Source of the DNA: Microglena sp. YARC
Taxonomy: Eukaryota; Chlorophyta; Chlorophyceae; Chlamydomonadales; Chlamydomonadaceae
Direction: 5' to 3'
Assembly: GCA_022414725.1 (NCBI GenBank)
Contig: CM039464.1
Location: forward strand, 37,867,861 to 37,931,860
Length of the DNA stretch: 64,000 bases
Part shown: one piece after another, positions 31,498 through 42,376 of the stretch
How the letters are laid out: every line of letters starts with the position of its first letter
Numbering within the stretch: position 1 is the stretch's first letter
Notes under the pieces: model-generated
Database searches by the model: none
What the model was told of the DNA's origin: nothing
Seen by the model: only the letters and a program-made list of their open reading frames with translations
Program-made: the position numbers and the translations under genes

Positions 31498-33506
31498 ATC
31501 ACTGCCCCCCAGGCCGTGGCCTTTGCTCCCTTGAAGCTGCTTGCCATGTTCTGTGTAGTCTCAGCTATCCAAGGATGCAAGATAGGACCCGCTGTGTCTC
31601 TCTCTCTAGAGGCGCAGGTTTCAGCGATCCAAGCATGCAGATCTCCAGGAGACCTGTCTTCTGCCCAGTGGTTTCAGATCTTCGGCAGCACCCTTGCTTT
31701 TGTGGTGGTCTCCTTCGGGCATGAGTACCTGTGCCGTAAGGCATTTTTCAACAAGCAAGCCTTCTCGTTTGAGGCAACGAACTCCCGCACATCTTCACAA
31801 CAGCCTAGGTCCGTGCTTGGGTCGCTCATGCATGTATTCAAATCTAAAACTGAGGGGAAATTTGGAGCACCTAACGGAAGCTATGCAGCCAGGCAGCGAG
31901 TCAGCTCCCGGTCTGTGTTTGAGCCTTTCTGCAAGGGTACCAATATGGCCACCAAGCTACTCAACCAGAGATCTGTATTGGTGTCTCCTAATCGAGACAT
32001 TGATGTGGGCACTGAGCCATTCAACCACGAGCCCAGTAAGGGTAGCATGTGGCCGCCGAGCTATTAAACCAGGGAGCTGTATTGGTGTCTCCTAATCGGG
32101 GCAGTGATGTGGGCACTGAGCCATTCAACCATGAGTCCAGTGAGGGTACCAATGTGGCCACCAAGCTACTCAACCAGAGATCTGTATTGGTGTCTCCTAA
32201 TCAGGATACCGATGCGGACACTGAGCCATTCAACCGCGAGCCCAGTGAGGGTAGCAATGTGGCCGCCGAGCTACTAAACCAAGGAGCTGTATTGGTGTCA
32301 CCTAATCGGGGCAGTGATGTGGGCACTGAGCCATTCAACCTCAAGCCCAGTGAGGGTACCAATGTGGCCGCCGAGCTACTAAACCAGGGAGCTGTATTGG
32401 TGTCTCCTAATCGGGGCAGTGATGTGGGCACTGAGCTCAGCTTTTCGTACTACATCTCTGAGGCGATAGCTGACAACCTGCCTGTTGAGGACACCCCTAC
32501 TCAGCTACTCAGCTACAAGCCTGCTGAGGAAACCCCCACTCAGCTACTCATCTACAAACCTGTGCACATGCCAGACGAGGGCTGTGGCACTGAGCTACAC
32601 AGGAAGGAAGCTTACTACCTGGATGGTGAGGACACCCCCACTCAGCTACTCAGCTACAAACCTGTGCACATGCCAGACGAGGGCTGTGGCACTGAGCTAC
32701 ACAGGAAGGAAGCTTACTACCTGGATGGTGAGGACACCCCCACTCAGCTACTCAGCTACAAACCTGTGCACACGCCAGACGAGGGCTGTGGCACTGAGCT
32801 TCACAGGAAGGAAGCTGACAACCTGGATGGTGAGGACACCCCCACTCAGCTACTCAGCTACAAGCCTGTGCACATGCCAGACGAGGGCTGTGGCACTGAG
32901 CTACACAGGAAGGAAGCTTACTACCTGGATGGTGAGGACACCCCCACTCAGCTACTCAGCTACAAACCTGAGCACATGCCAGACGAGGGCTGTGGCACTG
33001 AGCTACACAGGAAGGAAGCTTACTACCTGGATGGTGAGGACACCCCCACTCAGCTACTCAGCTACAAACCTGTGCACACGCCAGACGAGTGCTGTGGCAC
33101 TGAGCTGCACAGCAAGGAAGCTGACAACCTGGTTGTTGAGGACACCCCCACTCAGCTACTCAGCTACAAGCCTGTGCACATGCCAGACGAGGGCTGTGGC
33201 ACTGAGCTGCACAGCAAGGAAGCTTACAACCCGGATGATGACGGCCTAGCCGCTCAGCTATTCAGCTACTCAGCTACAACATCTGATGTACCCAACAGGG
33301 CTGGTAGTAATCGCCGGGTGGGGAAGACATTCAGCTACTCAGCTACAGCATCTGATGTACCCACCAAGGGTAGTGGTGATCGCCGGGTGGGGAAGACACA
33401 CATCCTCGCAGCTCTCGGCGACTACGCCAGTAGCATGCCAAAATTGGATTGGGAGGACAGGACCTCCCCTCGGCGCATTGGCCCCCTCACACTGCCACCG
33501 CTGGGG
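31498..33506 (+). CDS. Multi-pass membrane protein with repeat tail, exon 3
   Basis: Acceptor CGTACAG, donor GGG|GTGAGT, phase 0 at both ends. It begins ITAPQAVAFAPLKLLAMFCV (membrane helix), has a second helix SSAQWFQIFGSTLAFVVVSF, then a hydrophilic tail of tandem repeats: five 35-residue units, one part plus seven 34-residue units, and two ~23-residue units. One base is missing near 32047 (GTAGCATGTGG against GTAGCAATGTGG in sister repeats), which shifts the frame; this is either a sequencing slip or a real break. Function unknown; the tail suggests a variable cytosolic or surface-exposed region. Confidence 0.7.
31936..32437 (+). repeat. Coding repeat A, 35 residues (105 bp), five units
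   Basis: Units read G(T/S)NVA(T/A)(K/E)LLNQ(R/G) and VLVSPN(R/Q)...TEPFN. Two subtypes (TKLLNQRSVL and AELLNQGAVL) partly alternate, suggesting earlier expansion as a 70-residue dimer. The second unit carries the missing base. Confidence 0.9.
32488..33240 (+). repeat. Coding repeat B, 34 residues (102 bp), seven units plus a part
   Basis: Units read EDTPTQLLSYKPVHMPDEGC, then GTELHRKEAYYLDG. Conserved Cys and HRKEA; variants ADNLDG and HSKEA. The frame two bases away is open for 254 codons only because 102 is a multiple of three. Confidence 0.95.
33262..33400 (+). repeat. Coding repeat C, two ~23-residue units
   Basis: FSYSATTSDVPNRAGSNRRV and FSYSATASDVPTKGSGDRRV, each followed by GKT. Confidence 0.9.
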
Positions 33507-33545
33507 GTGAGTGCTATTGATGATGTTGATGATGATTAGGGGTTG

Positions 33546-33712
33546 GCAATATGATATAATGTCATCATATGATATCATTTGATGCCGGTGGTCTGACTAA
33601 GTAACTTTGGCCTGGGCCATCATATCATATGATGTTAAATCATAAGATTTTTGTATGATATCATGTGATATCATAATCGTCTTTGGTCAACATCATATGA
33701 TTTTCCGTTCCC
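33546..33712. repeat. AT-rich palindrome-rich repeat (CATATGATATCAT), copy 2
   Basis: ATCATATGATATCATTTGATGC, GCCGGTGGTCTGACTAAGTA and further TGATATCAT palindromes; related to 27401-27560. Confidence 0.75.
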
Positions 33713-33867
33713 TAATGATGATGGTTACATCATAAGACGACGATCATTTAATTAATTGATACTTCTATCATTTTTGTGCTGTATATTATTTTTGTGCTGT
33801 ATCATTAGACGACGGTCGTTGTTTCAGTTATGTTGTGGCCTACATGTCTTGTATCGGGCTACGAATA

Positions 33868-34905
<1,038 letters not shown>

Positions 34906-35035
34906 CTGCTTTGTAATGCCCTCTCTATTGCAGGGTCGACTAGCTGACAAATACATGAATATATAGTACAACTTATTACAAGGCGTGCGGTTGAGGGGGC
35001 CAGCCCATTTGCTTGCACTGGGGCCAACCACCATA

Positions 35036-35435
35036 ACTGACTGTTTCTCCTACACCAACCCAGCAGACGTGAAGCAAAGTTCCATGGGAGAGGATGCAGA
35101 CCTAAACCCTAAATCATAAACCCCACCCCACTCACGCCCTCAGCACGCCCCCCTACCCCACCCACGCCCTCCACAACCCACTACGCTGCCCGCAGGATTG
35201 CTCCTACACCAACCCAGCGGACGAGAAGCAAAGTTCCCTGGGTGAGGATGCAGACCTAAACCCTAAATCCTAAACCCCACCCCACCCCACCCCACCCCAC
35301 TCACACCCTGCACTGCACTGCACCTAACCCCACTCACGCCCTCCGCAACCTACTACCCTGCCCGCAGGATCGCTCCTACACCAACCTAGCGGACGAGAAG
35401 CAAAGTTCCATGGGAGAGGATGCAGACCTAAACCC
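35036..35435 (+). repeat. 5'-edge decoys of exon 4 (three copies)
   Basis: Three ~165-bp units repeat CCCGCAG|GATTGCTCCTACACC...GAGGATGCAGAC (first one without a proper acceptor), followed by CTAAACCCTAAATC and CCCCACCCC runs. The second and third keep CCCGCAG acceptors and would add about 25 residues before a stop. The series resumes at 42283-42376 after the LTR element, so the element landed in this array. Confidence 0.88.
35431..35435. repeat. Target-site duplication of LTR element, left
   Basis: AACCC, repeated at 42283-42287. The unbroken site is seen in sister decoys as CCTAAACCCTAAATC. Confidence 0.85.
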
Positions 35436-35737
35436 TGTCAGCATGAATTGCGGTGCTCTCACGCGTTTTATGACTTGGTGACTACTTATGTACTTCCTTA
35501 GAACTATCGGTCCTGACAGTACTATGTCAGCTTACTGTTGACTGCGTCATCGGTTCTTCTGACACGCGCTGTCTAACCTGTACCCTGATCAGGTTCCAGG
35601 CTACCGCCCCCCTTTCCTCCGCTGGTGTCCCTTTATGGTTCCACTATCTTTTGTAATAATTATTCTCGTCTCCGCATTTATAGATTGGCGTGCTGCACAC
35701 ACTAAGTCCACTCTCCGGAGTGTTATCCAAGCTGATA
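35436..35737 (+). repeat. 5' LTR
   Basis: Begins TGTCAGCATGAATTG and ends AAGCTGATA: near-inverted ends TGTCAG/CTGATA, with TA rather than the usual CA. The sequence after it (GGTTATACGG) starts like the half-tRNA primer site of Drosophila copia (GGTTAT...); that is a suggestion only. Confidence 0.95.
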
Positions 35738-35774
35738 GGTTATACGGTCCCTCATTTACTACCACTGCTTTGCG

Positions 35775-37952
35775 ATGCAACTTCCGCGAGGGCCTCCCGC
35801 TAATTTTGAGAAACTCCACGACAAGAATGGAGAATCTTGGACGCGCGGGATGCGCAGTGTCATTATAAGCAATGGCTGCGACCGTGTCCTTCCTAAGGAG
35901 GACCCGGGTCCTCTTGATGATTGGCTAGACGTCTGTGCACCAGCTGCCTCTGCTAGCGGTCATGAGAGTCCTTCCGCCATCGTGGAAGTGACCCCCCCAA
36001 TCAATCCTCCACCTTTACGGCTCCTTCTGCTACTGTCCGACGTCTCTCTCCTGAGATTGAGGACGTTCTGATGCGACTCTGCTGTGTTTCCACTCAGATT
36101 ATCCAGTACGCAGGGGCGCCTCCACCTCCTGATGCCCGTTTTGACTACGACTATCAAGAACTTGCTCGTCATCGCCGTGCAGATGGCTATGCTGATGACT
36201 CTGATGATGGTGATGAAGATCTGCAGAGTGCTATGAGTGGTGACTTCGGTGGAGTCACTCCTTCCACTGCTACTCGAGTGTTCAATTCTACCGTCTCTCC
36301 TGTGTATGAGCCTCTGTCGGCACCTGCTCTTGCGCCTTCCCCGGAGTTTAAGCCTGATCCAGTCTCTGCGCCTCTGCTTGCGCCCCTTCCACCTGTCCAC
36401 CCGGAGGTGGCCAGGCCGTCTTTGATGCAGAAGTCTGCGTCTTTCACCTTGCCTCCGGACCGAGGTCTGTCTGGCTACAATACTCGTGCTCGAGAGGCTT
36501 CTGCTGCTGCTGCTGGCCGCGCATCCTTTGCTGGCCCTTCGCAGGAGCCCCCTCCACCCCCCCTCCGCCTGTGGAGCAGCCCCTGCTCCTGGCCCTCCGC
36601 CATATGTGCCTCCTTCGCTGTCATGCGACTCCTGGGAGCATCTGCTCGATGGCGGACATCCTCTGCGTCTATCCCTGCAGGAATGCCGTCTTATCCGCCA
36701 AGCTCAACATGCTGGGGAATCCTTGGACCGCACTCTGTACGGTAGGCTGGATATGACTGCCACTCAGGCTATGGTTGATAGCAAGGGTCGCCCTAGGCCT
36801 AGGCGTGTGATGGCTTATTCTGAGCTAGGTCTAGAGTGTCGGGCTTTTCTGGGACCTGTTATGCCAGGGATTAACTACCCTCCTGCTAATGGTGTGACCT
36901 CTGGAGGGGTTGGGCGTAGGAACAGTGACCTGCGAGGTTACCAGTTTGTTAAGGTGCCACTCCCTTTCTGTCCTGTTCGTCCTGATTTCGAGCTCATTGT
37001 GCGTGTTGCGCGTTCCCTAGATCTCATCAGGAACTTAGATGACCAGCGCGCTTATGACGCTGGTCTTGCTGCTGAGTATTTTCTGGCGATTCGTGAGTCT
37101 TTAGCTCCTCGGTGTGCTCCTCCTGCTGCTGGAACTTCGGCCTCTCATGGTGAGTCTAGTGTCGATCCTGCACTGTTGGGTTTCAGTGCGCTTACCCTAC
37201 CCCGCCAAGAGTTCATGATCTTATCCATGATGCTTGCCAACATGACGGATGCCCTAGTCAAGGTGTATAGGGACTTTGCTTCACCTCGGGATATCTTTTT
37301 GCATATCCGGAGGCAGCAGTCCGATGCCCTTGCCTCGCGTGTCCCTCTCTTGCTGAAGGAGTATCATGCTTCGGCCATGGGCACTCATGAGCAGGTTGAC
37401 GCTTTCTTTCGTCGGGTTCGCGGTATGTGCACTGACCTGCGCAGTGCTGGGTTTCCGCAGACTCAGCGTCACGCCATGGGCATTATAGTTCAAGGTGCGA
37501 GTCTGCCCCGGTTCGAAACGCTGCGGATTAAGTATGGTATCCTGATATACAACCAGCAACCTGTTGAGTACTGGTCCTGTCTAGAGGAATATAGGCAGCT
37601 AGATATTCTTAACATAGCGCTCCCTCAGTCGGATTCCAGGCATCCTGGTTGGTCCCGGACCGCTCCTCAGTTTCCTGCTAATGCTGCATTTCAGCGGCGG
37701 CAGAAGACTGGTGGTGGTTCTGGGTCGAACAAGAGGCGCCTGGAATGCACCTGGGGACCATGCCCCCACAAGGATGGTCACTCGGAGGACCGTTGCTGGA
37801 CGAAGTTCCCTGCCCTGCGAAGGGTCCCTGGTCGTGCAGAACCAACGCTTCCTTCACCGTTGCCTGCTAACCTGGCCCTTCCAGGTCACCTTACTCCAAA
37901 GCAATTGTCTTCCTTGCAGGCTCAAATTGATGGGTTTGCTATGCAGAAGTAG
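35775..37952 (+). CDS. gag: copia Gag, two apparent frame breaks at C runs
   Basis: The first ATG after the LTR opens a frame with FEKLHDKNGESWTRGMRSVI, like the copia Gag N-terminus (K(L/F)xGxNxxxWxxxM). The frame breaks at seven C (35992-35998) and again at seven C (36557-36563), then returns to the first frame. A Pro-rich stretch follows, then the core (FLHIRRQQSDAL, HEQVDAFFRRVRGMC, LPRFETLRIKYG) and a zinc knuckle variant CTWGPCPHKDGHSEDRC (C-x4-C-x5-H-x4-C). It ends at TAG 37950-37952. Given the identical LTRs, the two C-run breaks are more likely read errors than decay. Confidence 0.85.
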
Positions 37953-40900
37953 CAGGTAAGCCCTGTCCTATTCTCCTGCACCTCTAGGTTCTCAAATGTG
38001 TGTAGTCCGAGCCTGTCTGAGGGGGTCTGGCATGTGGATTCTGGAGCTGGAATGTCCATCACAGGTGATAGATCTTTGTTCACTGTGTTTGATGTTCCAC
38101 TGAATCTGCCATCAGTTCGATTTGGTGATGGTGTGGTTCAACGGGCAGTAGGTAAGGGATCCATTGAGTTATGTAGTGATTGGTTACCAACACCAATCAT
38201 TCTAACTAATGTTCTTTACATACCTCACTGTCCGGTGAACCTCCTGTCAGTAAATGCTGTGGCTCATTCTCTCCACTGCAAGATTTCTTTTGATAGTATT
38301 AGTTGCACTGCCACTCAGGGCTCTTCTATTCTCTGGTCCTTCCCTGCCTCCAGTGATGGTGTTTACAAGTTTGCATGTAGGCCTTGTTACACCACCAGTG
38401 GCTGTTCGTTTGGTGCTGACAATTACCCAGCTTTTGCACTTGATGTTGATGAGGACGGTGGAGTTGTTATCCCTACCACTCCTGAATGGCTGTGGCATAG
38501 GCGGCTGGGTCACCCCGGCTATGATGCCATGCACAGACTTGTCAAGAAGGGTATGGTTAAGAACTTACCCCTCTCACTCAACCAGGTCCAAAAACTGGCT
38601 AAGATCCCTTGTGATGCTTGTCAAAAGGCTAAGGGCAAACGTCTCCCTTTTCCTAAAGCAAGCACTACTCCGATCAATGCACCTCTCCAACGCCTTCACT
38701 TGGACATCATGGGGCCAGTTCATATTAGAGGTCTGCGTGGGGAGTTTTATATTCTGTGCCTCACAGACCAACACTCTGGCTATGCTGAAGTGTTGTGCTT
38801 GAGGACCAGGGATGAAGCTCCCTTAGCAGTTCAGACTATCATCCTCAGATGGATGAATCAGCTGCACGGATTTGCCTTTAAGTGCCTGAGGTCTGACAGG
38901 GCTAAGGAGTTTATAGTAAAGTGGTTTGAGGATTGGCTGATATCGGTTGGGGCAGTGCATGAGTTATCTTTGGCATACACTGCACAGCAGAATGCAACTG
39001 TGGAGAGGTACAATGGGGTCTTACAGTCTATAGCTAGGAGCATCCACCTGGAGTCAAAGCTAACTAAGTCTTTCTGGCCCTATGCCTTCCTAGCTGCGTG
39101 TTACCTTCGTAATCGCTTGCCCAATCAGGGAGATAAGACTCCTCATGAGCTTTTCTTTGGGGTTCAGCCTGATGTGTCGATGTTGCGCGTGTTCGGATGC
39201 CCTTGCTACGTTACGTTAGTCAATGGGAAGAAGCGCAACAAGCTGGACGAAAGGGCGTTATCTGGTAGACTGGTTGGGTATTCCCTGGTGAGTAAGGGTT
39301 ATTTTGTTTGGGTTCCTAAGTTGCGCCAGGTAGTAGAGAGTCGTGATGTACTCTTCTATGAGCAGTTTGATCATAACTGTATTCCTGGGCTATCTCCCTA
39401 TGACGGGTCGCCGTATGTCTCTCGCATCCCTGCCGCTATCAACGGACATATGCCTGTGCCTACGGTTAATTCCCTTGACCCTTTGCTAACCCCAATTGTC
39501 GACCGCTGCCCTGATCATGGGATGACCTTGCGTCCCAGGTCAGGGGCTGATGGTGCTGTATTGTGTGTGAAGGCACTGGGCGGGCGAGATTCTGCAGTTC
39601 TTTCAGATAAAATCTTAGCCGAATCGCAGGGGGTCGCCAGGCCCTCCTCTGCGCCACATTTCGTCGGTGAAGATTTAGGATTACGACAGCCTTCGATCAT
39701 AGTGGTACCTGGATCAGGTCCATTGACTAATAGTCGCCAACCTCCGACCACCTCGGATGGCTCGCGGGTGTCGTTCATTCAGACGCCTCCTGTCGTCCCT
39801 GGTGGATTACTCGGGTCAAGGCCATGTGATGATGTAGCCGTTGCCGATAGTGCAAGTGATGATCTGGAACACTGGTCGGGTTCCGATACTGCGTATGGCT
39901 GGGGTGTTCCGGTCGACCCAGGCTTCGTTGATATAGAGGCAAATAAGGCCGGCCCTGTTCAACCAGGCAGTAGTTCTGCGCTGGGGGCTATACTACCGGT
40001 TACTGCTGATACTGCTGATATCCCCGCTGCTCATGTACAAGTACACTGCTTGTACGTGGGAGCATACATTTCCACTTCCACTGAACTGACCTTCAAAGCT
40101 GCCATGCTTCCCACCAGCCCTGACAGGGATCAATGGCTCCTTGCTATGAAGGATGAGATGGCGTCCCTACATGCCCATGGCACTTGGGCGCTCACTCCAC
40201 TGCCTCCTAAACAGAGGGTCCTGTCTGGCAGGTGGTTATTTGTGAAGAAGGTTGGGGTTGATGGTTCTATTCGCTTCAAGGCACGTTTTGTGGTTCGTGG
40301 TTTTCTGCAGCGTCCTGGGTTGGATTTTCATGATGTATATGCCCCCGTTTCTTCTAAAGCAGGTCTGAGGGTGCTCCTGGCTGCCATCACTCATAGGAAG
40401 ATGTTTGTTCGGCAGCTGGACATCAAGACTGCATTTCTGAATGCTCCCCTTGAACCTGGTCTGGACCTGTACTGCCACCAGCCTGAGGGCTTTAAGGTAC
40501 TTGGTCCTAACGGTGTTCCCCTTGTGTGCAAGCTGATCAAGTCCCTTTATGGTTTGAAACAGGCGCCCAGGGCTTGGAGTATGGATGTCAAGCGGGTTTT
40601 GGTTGCACATGGTTTTATTATGTGCAAGGCGGAACCTGCTCTGTATTTTAGGAGGGATTCTAATGGTGGGTGGAGCTATGTCCTAACCTATGTTGATGAT
40701 TTTATCTGTGCTTTTAGTGAGCTGGATAGGTATGTTTTGCTGATCAAGGCTATGGAGAAAGCTGGCTGGGAGGTCAAAGAGATGGGTGTGCCGGTTCAGT
40801 TCCTCTCCTTGGACATGGCTTGTACACTTGACTCTGACGGCAGGTGTGTTCAGATCAACCTCTCCCAGCACTCCTACATTGTTGATCTGGTGGAGCAGTT

Positions 40901-41660
40901 TGGTCTGACTGCTGCTGCCAAGCCCAGATTTGGTGCCCCCATGGACAAGTCCACCGTCACTGACCCACCTGGAGAACCCCTGTCCTCTAATAGCCAGTAC
41001 CTCTCTCTTGTTGGTGCTTTGCTATACCTGGCTACTTGCACCAGGCCTGATATTGCCTTTGCTGTGAGCTACCTGTCCAGGTTTTCTGCTCACCCGACCG
41101 TTCCCCTGTGGGGGGCAGCCAAGCGTTTGCTTTTGTATTTGAGGTCACATTCCCACCTGGGACTCACTTACACACACAGCCCTGATTTCTCTTTTACTGT
41201 CTTTAGTGACTCATCCTTTGCTGATGATGGGTCTGACAGGAGATCTCAGACTGGCTTTGCTGTCCTGGCTGGAGGGTGCATAGTGAACTGGATGAGCAAG
41301 AGGCAGCCTACAGTTGCCATTAGCTCTTGTGAGGCTGAGTATCAGGCCCTGTCTCAGGCTGCCAGGGAGGTGCAATGGTTGAAGAAGTTGAGGGTGGATC
41401 TGGGTCTGCCTTGTGATTTAGTTACCATTCAGGGTGACAACATAGGGTCTCTGAGATGGGCCAATGACTGGCAGCTCCTCCCTCGCAGCAAGCACATTGA
41501 TGTTATTCATCACTACATCAAGGAGCTGGTGGAGGACGGTTCACTAGATGTTGCCTATGTTAACACCAAGGACAACTGTGCTGACCCCTTCACCAAGCCC
41601 CTTGATCCTGCTGTGTTCTGGAGGTTTATGCGGATGCTTGGGATGACCGCTTCTTCTTAG
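37953..41660 (+). CDS. pol: copia Pol: protease, integrase, reverse transcriptase, RNase H
   Basis: Open in the same frame as the Gag end, right after its UAG. Protease: HVDSGAG at about 38030. Integrase: zinc HxxxH...CDAC (about 38490-38620), then catalytic LDIMGP, RSDRAKEF and NATVERYNG (D, D, E). Reverse transcriptase: LDIKTAFLNAPL, SLYGLKQAPRAW and YVDD (about 40690). RNase H: FSDSSFADD, SSCEAEYQAL and RSKHIDVIHHYI. It ends with TAG before 41661. No in-frame ATG lies between the UAG and the protease site (first at 38050, past DSG), so Pol must be made as a Gag-Pol fusion. Confidence 0.95.
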   Translation, partial: QVSPVLFSCTSRFSNVCSPSLSEGVWHVDSGAGMSITGDRSLFTVFDVPLNLPSVRFGDGVVQRAVGKGSIELCSDWLPTPIILTNVLYIPHCPVNLLSVNAVAHSLHCKISFDSISCTATQGSSILWSFPASSDGVYKFACRPCYTTSGCSFGADNYPAFALDVDEDGGVVIPTTPEWLWHRRLGHPGYDAMHRLVKKGMVKNLPLSLNQVQKLAKIPCDACQKAKGKRLPFPKASTTPINAPLQRLHLDIMGPVHIRGLRGEFYILCLTDQHSGYAEVLCLRTRDEAPLAVQTIILRWMNQLHGFAFKCLRSDRAKEFIVKWFEDWLISVGAVHELSLAYTAQQNATVERYNGVLQSIARSIHLESKLTKSFWPYAFLAACYLRNRLPNQGDKTPHELFFGVQPDVSMLRVFGCPCYVTLVNGKKRNKLDERALSGRLVGYSLVSKGYFVWVPKLRQVVESRDVLFYEQFDHNCIPGLSPYDGSPYVSRIPAAINGHMPVPTVNSLDPLLTPIVDRCPDHGMTLRPRSGADGAVLCVKALGGRDSAVLSDKILAESQGVARPSSAPHFVGEDLGLRQPSIIVVPGSGPLTNSRQPPTTSDGSRVSFIQTPPVVPGGLLGSRPCDDVAVADSASDDLEHWSGSDTAYGWGVPVDPGFVDIEANKAGPVQPGSSSALGAILPVTADTADIPAAHVQVHCLYVGAYISTSTELTFKAAMLPTSPDRDQWLLAMKDEMASLHAHGTWALTPLPPKQRVLSGRWLFVKKVGVDGSIRFKARFVVRGFLQRPGLDFHDVYAPVSSKAGLRVLLAAITHRKMFVRQLDIKTAFLNAPLEPGLDLYCHQPEGFKVLGPNGVPLVCKLIKSLYGLKQAPRAWSMDVKRVLVAHGFIMCKAEPALYFRRDSNGGWSYVLTYVDDFICAFSELDRYVLLIKAMEKAGWEVKEMGVPVQFLSLDMACTLDSDGRCVQINLSQHSYIVDLVEQFGLTAAAKPRFGAPMDKSTVTDPPGEPLSSNSQYLSLVGALLYLATCTRPDIAFAVSYLSRFSAHPTVPLWGAAKRLLLYLRSHSHLGLTYTHSPDFSFTVFSDSSFADDGSDRRSQTGFAVLAGGCIVNWMSKRQPTVAISSCEAEYQALSQAAREVQWLKKLRVDLGLPCDLVTIQGDNIGSLRWANDWQLLPRSKHIDVIHHYIKELVEDGSLDVAYVNTKDNCADPFTKPLDPAVFWRFMRMLGMTASS

Positions 41661-41980
41661 GGTATATAATTTTTTTTTGTTACATCGGTTTCTTTGGTTA
41701 TCATTGTATGGCATTAGGTTCCTATTCCCGGATCGGGTTTTCTATACCGTTGTTACCCATCTTTGATATTCGGTTTTCATCCTTTTCTAACTTGGCAAAT
41801 TTTGGTTTTTGCCGTGTTTCATTCCTTCCTATAAACCTTTGGGTTTCCATTTGAAGTTCTCTCGAATTTTCGGAGTTCTTTGATTTTTTTTTTTTTTTTC
41901 AATCTGTTACATATAATTCTATGTCACCAGTGCCATAGGTGGAGAAGTAGTATTGTATGTCACCTGTGTCATAGGTGGAG
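41661..41980 (+). other. Element 3' untranslated region and polypurine tract
   Basis: T-rich sequence with an (T)n run near 41885, then two copies of a CATAGGTGGAG motif (about 41934-41944 and 41970-41980); the second abuts the 3' LTR and is the likely primer for plus-strand synthesis. Confidence 0.7.
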
Positions 41981-42282
41981 TGTCAGCATGAATTGCGGTG
42001 CTCTCACGCGTTTTATGACTTGGTGACTACTTATGTACTTCCTTAGAACTATCGGTCCTGACAGTACTATGTCAGCTTACTGTTGACTGCGTCATCGGTT
42101 CTTCTGACACGCGCTGTCTAACCTGTACCCTGATCAGGTTCCAGGCTACCGCCCCCCTTTCCTCCGCTGGTGTCCCTTTATGGTTCCACTATCTTTTGTA
42201 ATAATTATTCTCGTCTCCGCATTTATAGATTGGCGTGCTGCACACACTAAGTCCACTCTCCGGAGTGTTATCCAAGCTGATA
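41981..42282 (+). repeat. 3' LTR
   Basis: 302 bp, no difference from the 5' LTR found by eye; followed by the AACCC duplication. Confidence 0.95.
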
Positions 42283-42287
42283 AACCC
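42283..42287. repeat. Target-site duplication of LTR element, right
   Basis: AACCC, then TAAATCATAAACCCC continues the interrupted decoy. Confidence 0.85.
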
Positions 42288-42376
42288 TAAATCATAAACC
42301 CCACCCCAATCACGCCCTGCACTGCACTGCACACCACTCCACTCACGCCCTCCGCAACCCACGACTCCGCCTGCAG

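Larger units (their letters stand above)
35436..42282 (+). mobile_element. Ty1/copia LTR retrotransposon, 6,847 bp
   Basis: Two 302-bp LTRs that look identical base for base, a 5-bp target duplication, gag, an in-frame UAG, and pol in the order protease, integrase, reverse transcriptase, RNase H (copia order). It lies in the last intron of the membrane-protein gene, same strand. Identical LTRs mean a very recent insertion. Apart from two gag frame breaks at C runs it appears complete. Confidence 0.97.

Noticed and set aside
32485..33249. 254-codon ORF in a second frame over the coding repeats
   Set aside because: The 102-bp unit keeps an alternate frame open; the other frame continues through both splice-consistent ends.
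36071..36745. A separate 224-codon gene in the copia element
   Set aside because: It is the middle of Gag read between two frame breaks at C runs, not an independent ORF.
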